A DNA stretch of 14,403 bases from contig NW_003113709.1 of NCBI RefSeq assembly GCF_000003605.2, positions 1 to 14,403 of the forward strand, given 5' to 3'. Below, piece by piece: positions 9,001-14,403 of the stretch (position 1 is its first letter; each line of letters starts with the position of its first letter). Origin of the DNA: Saccoglossus kowalevskii. Lineage: Eukaryota; Hemichordata; Enteropneusta; Harrimaniidae. A program made the position numbers and the translations under genes. The notes beneath the pieces were generated by a model. It ran no database searches. It was not told where the DNA came from and worked only from the letters and a program-made list of their open reading frames with translations.

Positions 9001-12000
9001 TCATTCCATCTAAAAATTGGTTTATCTCAGGTATGGATTTATAAACACAGTGATGTGTAGTGAGATTTTCAAGAATGGGAGCCTTCATATCCAATGTAAT
9101 TGTACTCATCGGATCTGTAAATCCTGTGATATTAGCGACACTTTCTTCTCCAATACGCGATACAGCTATTCTGAGTTCCTCATTAGTCTCACTAGACTGG
9201 ATCTGCATAGGATAAAATACAAGGTTATATAATAAGTCATGAAGGACATTCCCCGAGAATTATCAAATTATCATGACCATTGTAGTTGCACTGCAATTCT
9301 CAGACATGCACAAGTGAAGCAAGGCCCTCCCTCCCCATCATCTATAGTAAAAGACTATTCACACTAACTAGAAGCTCGCTAGTCTCTTAGGGAAAGATAC
9401 TATTAATTTATATTAGTTTAGTTCCATGTATATATTTCCATTGCGAGATGTATAGAGTACTTGTTGGCATGAAATAGGTCAATACACACAGTGGGTATGA
9501 AAAGTGAAAATAGCTAGTTTTGTTTGACACATTTTTAGCATTAAAATGGCTGTCTTACCTCTATCTTGAATTGGATCATGAAAAGTATATACATGCATAT
9601 GAATCCCAAATGTGGTTCTTTTACAGACTGGGGTGGACTGGAGGACAGACCAACAGACAGGCATACAAGAAGGGTAACTTGCAAAGACTGCACATGTGTG
9701 TTTTACGAATAAGACTATAAATCTCACCTGTTTGGCTATCAGCTGTATGTCATAATCTGGAATTTCATCAATGGCTATCGGTTGTTCTACACACCCTCTT
9801 GCCATATATTGGAATGTTGCTTGGCTCAAACAGTGTAATCCGGGACCACCATGGCAAAGAGATATAGCAACCATCTTTCCTGCAGTGAAATATCTTCTTT
9901 CAGCAAGAAAGCGCAAATCATGAGAAAAGCTCAGATTGTTTTCCTTGCCTTCAAGCACGCCACAGGTTTTTACAGAATTTATTAATAAACTACAAAATTC
10001 CCTTCTGGGCCCCCCATCGTCCACTGCACTTTCTCCAATGAATGACACTTTAATTAATTTGTTTGGGAGGAAATCTGGTCGATTTATGGCTCTAACAGCA
10101 GTTTTCCAGAACGTTGACCTTAAAATATTCACACGTTGATAGTCCTGATCATCATAATCATCACCATTGTTTTTATTGTAGTCCATATGTATTCGATCCA
10201 CCACATGGTGACTTAGTAATGTGACAGCATATTCCAGAGTACATCTATAAGAATATAAACATAAATAAAGTCAAAGCAATATATAGTGATTCAGTCTGAT
10301 CTGTTTTTGCTAATTTTGTTTTTAATAAAATGGATCATAAAATGATGTTACTGGTATGATTTGTGAATGAGTAATGAACTTGGAGTTTTGTCATTTTTAG
10401 TCATTTGCATATTCTAATAGACACATTGTATGAATCATCGTTGATCAGTATAGTGGTTTTCAAAAATAAGTTGAAAACATCAGTGTTGACTAAATATGAC
10501 ATAAATAATTGCCAAAAACTGAAAATTGAACATACCATCCAAACTGTCTACATATAAAATCTTGAAGCATTCATGTGAGCACTTTCCACGATAAAGTTGA
10601 AAATAACATTTTTGGCCATGAAATAAACAAATCTGACAGTGATTTACACAAGGTATCTACATATCTAGAAATTGGACTACCAGAAAATTTTAGTCAAAAG
10701 CCTCAAATTGTTGATGGATAACAACAGATAATGACTTATATGACGTACACCTGCGCACTGTCATCTTCGATGACAATGGAGCTAATAAACCTCAAAACTA
10801 TCTGAATTAATATTAGTAGATAAATGGCTCAACCAAATCTCTGCCTACCTTGGGTACAATGTAGTGTTGTTAGCCACTGTGTTTTCTTCTTCTGCAACAT
10901 TATCTTCTTGAGATTCAATACACCCTGCACTATCAAATATCTGTGAGTAACTCCTATGAATAATAAAATCAAATCTACACTGTACAATATGACAATATTA
11001 TTATTGTGCTATTAGCAACATTTGCTTGAATAATGAAGTTGGTCTCAGGTCAGAAAATTAATTAACTACTTTAATGAATATAAATAAACTTTGACTCTCC
11101 TGGAAACAAGCTATAATTTTTATATCTTTCATAATTGTAATGAAGTCCCAGGAAATAACATTTTCTTTGTTGTTGTTATAGTGATGTGAAAAGTTGATAG
11201 GAAGACACAAAGAAAAGGGGCATATAAGTACAGGTACTCACAATAGAGTGTTGGTAATATTAATGGACTGATACTCTATAACAACATTGTTAATTGCACA
11301 TGACCTTTCCCTTTCTTACTTATGTGAAAAATAAATGGTGCGGCCATGCAATGCTCTATTTTGTACAGGTCCATGTGCAAGTTTTACACAGAGAATTAAA
11401 TCTAAATGTTCATGTGGCAAGCTGTAACAAAGTCTTGGACAGGATCATAACACAAATCAAACTGAGAATGAGTAGTCTGCCTTTGTACCCAGTTTGAAAA
11501 ATTATACGCACATATCATCAAAAATAATCATTTCTAACATACTAGTTGTGTTCACATTAGTATGGGCTAATATAGTATATATAGTATAGGCTAGCATCTG
11601 TACAACAATCACTAGGGCTAATAGGTGTCATGTAAGATGTATATGAAAGCGCTATACAGGAGTGCAATAACTGTGAGCCGGCCAATTTTGGACTCATAAT
11701 GTCCAGTAATTAAAAACTTTACCAGTCCACAAGAGAGTAATTTCAATATTTATCTGAAGCAGTCAAAATCAACCTGTTTGAGACAGGCAGATAGGACTAA
11801 ATATTGACCAATAAAAAATATGATAGATGAACCACCACGTATGTAACCTAATCCAAAAATCCTCGGACTGTGCTCAGAAAAAATTAAGGTACCACCACAA
11901 CAAATCAGAGAAAGAAATCTGATGATTTAGTTTACAAAAATAGGCCAATGGCCTGTTGCTCAACGGCTATTGTACAAAAGATTAGTGCTGTATATGCCAC

Positions 12001-14374
12001 AACTTTTTGTTTAAATTTGTACTTTTAAATGAAATATCGCCAAACAACCACAAAAAGTTGTCAATGGAATAATAAACACATGTATGCCTAACACCAAAGC
12101 ATTGGAAATAGTGGTTAGTTGAAATTCCATTTTTAACCAAAAATTACAAAAATATTCGCCAAAATTATAGAATTAAAGATATGGCCATGGGATGAACAAA
12201 TCTAGTAGATGTCAACACAAGTTACATACGCGCCAAGTATCAAAGCATTCAGGCTACCGGTTTTGAAGAAGGAGTCGAAAATAGAATTTTTGACCAAAAA
12301 TGACTATTTTAAAATAGTCTGAACTGAAATCAGGTTGGATCGTAACAGCCGTTTTTTTTTTCATTATTTTCATCTTAAGTTTCTACTTTTCTACTGTCAA
12401 TGGGTCCCGAAACTATTTCATCAATAATTTTGAAGGCGATGGTCCGAAATTGGTTGATTTCACGACGAAAACCGCGTGAAATGGGAAAACTATGACGCCT
12501 TGTGGCGTCACGATGACTTATTCAAGATGGCGGCAAACACAGGGATTTCGCTATAGTTTTCCGCGGTTTTCGTCTTGAAAAGTTATTCCAACACCATACT
12601 ATAGATGGCGCTCTCACTATAGACCGCCACAGTTGAGTTTTGGGGGGCTAATTTGCATACTTTGTGGCAGATTGACTTCTCATGAACAAATTAATATCTA
12701 CACTCATCAAGGCATCCACACACCAAAAATCGAGTCAAATGGTTTGGCGGTTTTTGAGAAGAAGTCTTGCACAGACAGACAGATAGACGGAGGACAGAAA
12801 CTAACAATGTCCATTCCACTGTATATTTGCCCCCCCCCCCCCAAATATTAGCTCAGAAATCTGAAATGACGATAAATGCATTCCAGTGGCCCAATACAGT
12901 TTTAATACTGACCTGTTAAAAGCCATTGATAATGAAGTGGAGGAACTAGTGGTAGTGTTGCAATTTCTTGCAGAAATGGTTTGGCTCTGATCATTTGAAT
13001 GATTACTAGAAGAAGAAAAAAAAATATAAATGAATAGGTACAGAATTATTAAATAAACTTCCAGGGATTTGCAGCTGACTACATTATACAAATGTAATTC
13101 AAAAAGTATGTAAAACAAAAAAAGCAGTAAACTAACCATCTGTGTGTATTTGATGTCTGCCTCATTGTAGATGTACTTCTTGCAGGACTCTCAATTACAC
13201 CCCTGAAATCCAAGTATTTTAATTAATCCAACTATTAATTTTCTATAAACATTCAAGATTTCAAATCCTATCTGTTATTAAACACCACAAGAGGATTACC
13301 CCTACCCCATGTGCCAGACTCACCATGGAAGCAAAATATACATTGTAAGCAGCAATTCCAGACAGTAGTGAAGACAGCACAGAAACAGAGTACCCAGGCT
13401 ATTATAATGCACATAAGCTTATTTGGGTCTGAACAAAGTCATTATTTCACAAAGACACTATTTATTTGACACCTCAAGATTTACATGTACACCATCATTT
13501 TCATGTACCAAATAAACACCTACCCATCACTTTCCTCATCATCTATATCAAGGCCTTTACATGTTTCGATATGTTCTTTCAGCAGGGAAAACGGAATTTC
13601 AACATGGCACTGACCACAGATTTCTTTGGGAGCATTATTTATAGCCTATAAAATATAAGCAATAACATGTACCATTACAAACATATATACTCATATAACT
13701 GGTAAAACACATTATCAGGGTTGACGTCAGCCCCACCAACACATAATATATAATGAAATAATTATCAGAGCATGAAAAGAAAATGATAATAAATGATATC
13801 AACTCTTTTTTGCTGTACTTATCCTACGTATTTACACGGAGGCAATAAAGTTATTATTATTATTATTATTTTTATTATCGTGAATAAATAAATACGATTA
13901 AAATTTAAAGAGCGGTGGTCGTCACTATAAACAATGTATTTTACACGCGTTGTATACGTCACACGGGCGCAAATCGAAGGGACGCGGCGCAACGGCCACC
14001 GCTCTTTAAATTACATTCCTGCAAATATTTAGGACAGCACAGAGATGAGAAACGTACAATATACATTTGTGTACTCACTGAAATTGTGCTTGCCATTTCG
14101 GATGGAGTGGTAATAGTGATGGCTGGTGTTGTTTCAAGATTATTTTGTAGCGGTCTGATGTACAATTTGGCCTGTCCAGCCTCCGCTTTTAAGAATGGTT
14201 GAGAATACCCCTCGGATGGGCAACTTATAGGTACCATTCGTCTGCTTCCGTGAAATGCGCGGCAAATCTCATAACCACCACCTTCACTCAGTTTTGGGAA
14301 TTCGTCCAGAAGTTGCTCATGCACTTGAGCAGACGTACTGCCAATTGGTATTCGAATTTTGCGTTCTCCGAGAC
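6006..14374 (-). CDS. HECT E3 ubiquitin ligase, G2E3-like (5' partial)
   Basis: Nine - strand exons join in frame with GT-AG introns: 14374-14079, 13645-13524, 13202-13137, 13005-12913, 10953-10849, 10244-9728, 9202-8962, 7744-7583 and 6286-6006, ending in TAG. This gives 626 residues; earlier exons lie beyond the right edge. Order: a conserved N-terminal module (1-98), a UBZ4-like zinc finger (108-127), a Ser/Thr/Asn-rich then acidic linker (139-227), and a HECT domain (about 260-626). HECT ligases take ubiquitin from an E2 onto a cysteine and pass it to a substrate lysine; the likely catalytic residue is C593 in NTCANILRLP. The protein resembles a multicopy animal family often named G2/M phase-specific E3 ligase-like, but it lacks the PHD-type fingers of true G2E3 in the part visible here. 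No disabling mutation is seen. Family and exon calls are firm; cellular role and substrates are unknown. Confidence 0.9.
6540..6905. repeat. possible inverted-repeat element
   Basis: CCCAGGGGGGATT at 6540-6552 is matched in inverted orientation by CCCTGGGGGGATA (reverse strand of 6905-6893), 11 of 13 positions. The right arm overlaps a near-perfect palindrome, CCCCAGGG-A-CCCTGGGG, at 6898-6914. The roughly 365-bp interior is non-coding. This could be a small non-autonomous DNA transposon, but G-runs match easily and no target-site duplication is clear. Confidence 0.35.
7475..7490. repeat. C-rich mononucleotide tract
   Basis: Nine C, one T, then six C. This is a simple tract in intron 8 of the HECT gene with no visible function. 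Its length is a likely sequencing or polymorphism hot spot. Confidence 0.85.
8175..8288. repeat. 19-bp exact direct repeat
   Basis: TCTATCTGCAATAGTGCTC occurs at 8175-8193 and again at 8270-8288, with a 76-base AT-rich spacer that includes the near-palindrome ACCATATACATGTATGGT. It may be a remnant of a local duplication. It seems too long for a common transposon target-site duplication. Confidence 0.7.
8261..8584 (+). other. unexplained + strand ORF inside HECT intron 7
   Basis: About 97-107 codons are open, depending on the start. Residue composition looks protein-like, with charged and hydrophobic residues mixed, unlike most AT-rich chance frames here. It has a CTGCCAG acceptor-like site at 8288-8294 and a strong donor-like ATGCAAG|GTAAAT at about 8565-8578, so an internal exon of about 280 bases is conceivable. 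I recognise no domain and find no partner exon. It may be a fragment of a mobile element, an antisense gene, or chance. Confidence 0.2.
9203..9727 (-). other. intron 6 of the HECT gene
   Basis: The donor is AAACAG|GTGAGA and the acceptor CCTATGCAG|ATCC (phase 0). The 525 bases contain a tailed repeat fragment at about 9620-9715. The part from 9203 to 9600 shows nothing recognisable. Confidence 0.8.
9620..9715 (+). repeat. CAGAC-tail repeat fragment
   Basis: GGAGGACAGACCAACAGACA and the following GCAAAGACTGCACATGTGTG resemble the end of the 4345-5060 array and its flank (ACAGACGGACACACATACAG, then GCAAAGACTCACATTGTGTT). This suggests a second, mostly deleted copy of the same kind of element, lying opposite to the HECT gene's direction. 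Confidence 0.5.
10245..10848 (-). other. intron 5 of the HECT gene
   Basis: The donor is ACCCAAG|GTAGGC and the acceptor TATTCTTATAG|ATGT (phase 2). About half of the 604 bases is occupied by a diverged repeat (10430-10720). No other feature is seen. Confidence 0.75.
10430..10720 (-). repeat. diverged tandem repeat, array B
   Basis: Read on the - strand, two or three poor units match array A. AGTGGTTTTCAAAAATAAGT near 10452 and GATAAAGTTGAAAATAACAT near 10590 are reverse-complement counterparts of ACTTCTTCTTGAAAACCACT. The segment AAATCTGACAGTG near 10629 matches CTGTCAGATTTAT near 3565. The copies are old and AT-biased, so the limits are approximate. Confidence 0.5.
11990..12320 (-). repeat. 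diverged tandem repeat, array C
   Basis: Two units are recognisable on the - strand. One spans about 12040-12190, the other about 12200-12320. The second reads TTTTTGGTCAAAAATTCTAT, then TTTTCGACTCCTTCTTCAAA, then a GCTTTGATACTTGG segment, very close to array A at 3730-3960. Orientation is opposite to array A, matching array B. The array lies next to the hairpin segment and the CAGAC-tail fragment, which could together be parts of one larger element. Confidence 0.65.
12464..12574. repeat. inverted repeat with internal hairpin
   Basis: GACGAAAACCGCG (12464-12476) and GGAAAACTAT (12484-12493) on the left match, as one continuous block in inverted orientation, the right arm 12574-12553. The left arm carries a short 7-base insertion. 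Between the arms lies a perfect 6-bp stem, GACGCC-TTGT-GGCGTC (12494-12509), and CAAGATGGCGGC (12523-12534), which fits the YY1 consensus. The segment is richer in G and C than its surroundings. It looks like a small foldback element or the core of a MITE. Confidence 0.65.
12764..12842 (+). repeat. CAGAC microsatellite-like tail and poly-C tract
   Basis: GCACAGACAGACAGATAGAC is followed by GGAGGACAGAAACTAACAAT and, at 12830-12842, by thirteen C. The GACA-rich part resembles the tails at about 5040 and 9630. In front of it (about 12720-12765) is AAATGGTTTGGCGGTTTTTG, comparable in position to the end segment of the capped array. I read it as the 3' end of a related non-autonomous element. Confidence 0.55.
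13203..13523 (-). other. intron 2 of the HECT gene
   Basis: The donor is GATGG|GTAGGT and the acceptor GATTTCAG|GGGTG (phase 2). The 321 bases hold nothing I can support as a feature. Confidence 0.75.
13559..13618 (-). other. RAD18-type (UBZ4) zinc finger in the HECT protein
   Basis: The second exon (13645-13524) encodes EICGQCHVEIPFSLLKEHI followed by ETCKG. Its zinc ligands are C108, C111, H123 and C127, with spacing C-x2-C-x11-H-x3-C. This equals the spacing of the RAD18 ubiquitin-binding zinc finger (UBZ4), including the hydrophobic positions of the short helix before the His. UBZ4 domains bind ubiquitin, often on modified chromatin or repair proteins. I infer, but cannot show, that it lets the ligase recognise ubiquitinated substrates or growing chains. 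Confidence 0.75.
13851..13878. repeat. ATT trinucleotide microsatellite
   Basis: About nine TTA/ATT units with one T insertion (TTATTATTTTTATTAT at the right end). It lies directly before the MITE-like element in the first visible intron of the HECT gene. Confidence 0.85.
13902..14012. mobile_element. MITE-like element with 22-bp inverted repeats
   Basis: The left arm AATTTAAAGAGCGGTGGTCG (from 13902) matches the reverse strand of the right arm (14012 back to about 13991, AATTTAAAGAGCGGTGGCCG) at all but one or two positions over 22 bases. The interior of about 65 bases is GC-richer than the flanks, has several CG dinucleotides, and does not code. TTA lies beside both ends (13898-13900 and 14011-14013), which would suit a PIF/Harbinger-type duplication, but it does not sit at the same offset from the two arms. 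Superfamily is therefore unassigned. Confidence 0.65.
14079..14374 (-). other. N-terminal conserved module of the HECT protein (first visible exon)
   Basis: This exon encodes residues 1-98. It starts after an AATAG acceptor, with an in-frame TAA just upstream, and ends at a strong TCA|GTGAGT donor. It contains ERKIRIPIGSTSAQVHEQLL, then FPKLSEGGGYEICRA, then SQPFLKAEAGQAKLYIRPLQ. I recall these blocks as shared by many G2E3-like and related proteins of fishes and invertebrates. The beta-alpha-beta look of the first part could be a ubiquitin-like fold, which is only a guess. No function is established for this module. Confidence 0.75.
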
Positions 14375-14403
14375 CTATTTAGACAGTCGGACGCTGCTTC
14401 GGA

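Larger units (their letters stand above)
6006..10200 (-). other. HECT catalytic domain (exons 6-9)
   Basis: The N-lobe starts in the exon at 10244-9728 and contains VSFIGESAVDDGGPRREF (residues 293-310), FSHDLRFLAERRYFTAGK (333-350) and LCHGGPGLHCLS (356-367), the standard HECT N-lobe signature. It continues through 9202-8962 and 7744-7583, where YYWFEFIDECAKG links to the C-lobe. The last exon holds DIFAFFTGTHSIPPLGF (557-573), the NTC motif with C593 (codon at 6110-6108), and the end FGNV. Lengths fit a complete domain. Catalytic competence is inferred from intact motifs. Confidence 0.9.
10954..12912 (-). other. intron 4 of the HECT gene
   Basis: The donor is TTAACAG|GTCAGT and the acceptor TATTCATAG|GAGT (phase 2). 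At 1959 bases it is the longest intron in the window. The part from 10954 to about 11980 shows no gene or clear repeat; a 67-aa frame at 11294-11497 has no recognisable content. The part from 11990 to 12842 is a patchwork of repeats listed separately. Confidence 0.75.
13646..14078 (-). other. intron 1 of the visible HECT gene
   Basis: The donor is ATTTCA|GTGAGT and the acceptor TATTTTATAG|GCTA (phase 0). The 433 bases contain an ATT microsatellite (13851-13878) and a MITE-like inverted repeat (13902-14012). The rest is AT-rich and unremarkable. Confidence 0.8.

Noticed and set aside
8795-9232. + strand frames opposite the HECT exon at 8962-9202
   Set aside because: They overlap a firm HECT exon and have no recognisable content.
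9936-10139. + strand 67-aa frame
   Set aside because: It is the complement of the HECT N-lobe signature region.
12801-13139. Reading the whole - strand frame at 12801-13139 as one exon
   Set aside because: Only 12913-13005 joins in phase with its neighbours and has proper splice sites; the rest is poly-T, poly-G and intron sequence.
13915-14202. + strand 95-aa frame
   Set aside because: It crosses the MITE-like element and the complement of the N-terminal HECT exon; no independent evidence.
1-14403. tRNA, rRNA or other structured RNA genes
   Set aside because: No tRNA-like box A/box B pair or conserved rRNA segment was recognised on either strand; a covariance-model scan was not possible.

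Overview
This is nuclear DNA from an animal, probably an aquatic or marine invertebrate. It is visibly AT-rich, its genes are split by GT-AG introns, and it carries many diverged minisatellites, microsatellites and mobile-element remnants. There is no operon, ribosome-binding site or other bacterial layout. Both gene families are ones I recall as multicopy in fishes, corals and invertebrate deuterostomes, but the species cannot be named from the sequence alone.

Layout. (1) Bases 1-626 are low-complexity DNA followed by an eight-copy 22-bp minisatellite. (2) Bases 627-2665 on the + strand hold a three-exon, apparently intact gene for a 487-aa integrase-core (DDE) protein with an N-terminal helix-turn-helix. 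(3) Bases 2666-6005 are intergenic. They hold a diverged tandem repeat (about 3500-3960), a second tandem array of about 150-bp units capped by a CAGAC-type tail (about 4345-5060), and the probable 3' UTR and poly(A) signal of the next gene. (4) Bases 6006-14374 on the - strand hold nine exons of a HECT-type E3 ubiquitin ligase of the G2E3-like family. It lies tail to tail with the integrase gene, and its 5' end is beyond the right edge. All nine exons join in frame into 626 residues: a conserved N-terminal module, a RAD18-type (UBZ4) zinc finger, a Ser/Thr-rich and acidic linker on three small exons, and a complete HECT domain with its catalytic cysteine.

The ligase introns hold most of the remaining structure: a MITE-like inverted-repeat element, a hairpin-rich segment with a YY1-like motif, more copies of the tandem repeat seen at 3500-3960 in the opposite orientation, and an unexplained + strand ORF.

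The two genes are not obviously one system. The integrase gene looks like a transposase-derived or still-mobile gene. The HECT gene looks like a working cellular E3 ligase with a built-in ubiquitin-binding finger. The most interesting points are the UBZ4-HECT combination, the three frame-preserving linker exons, the intact intron-bearing DDE gene, and the capped tandem-repeat elements. Residue numbers for the ligase count from the first complete codon in the window.
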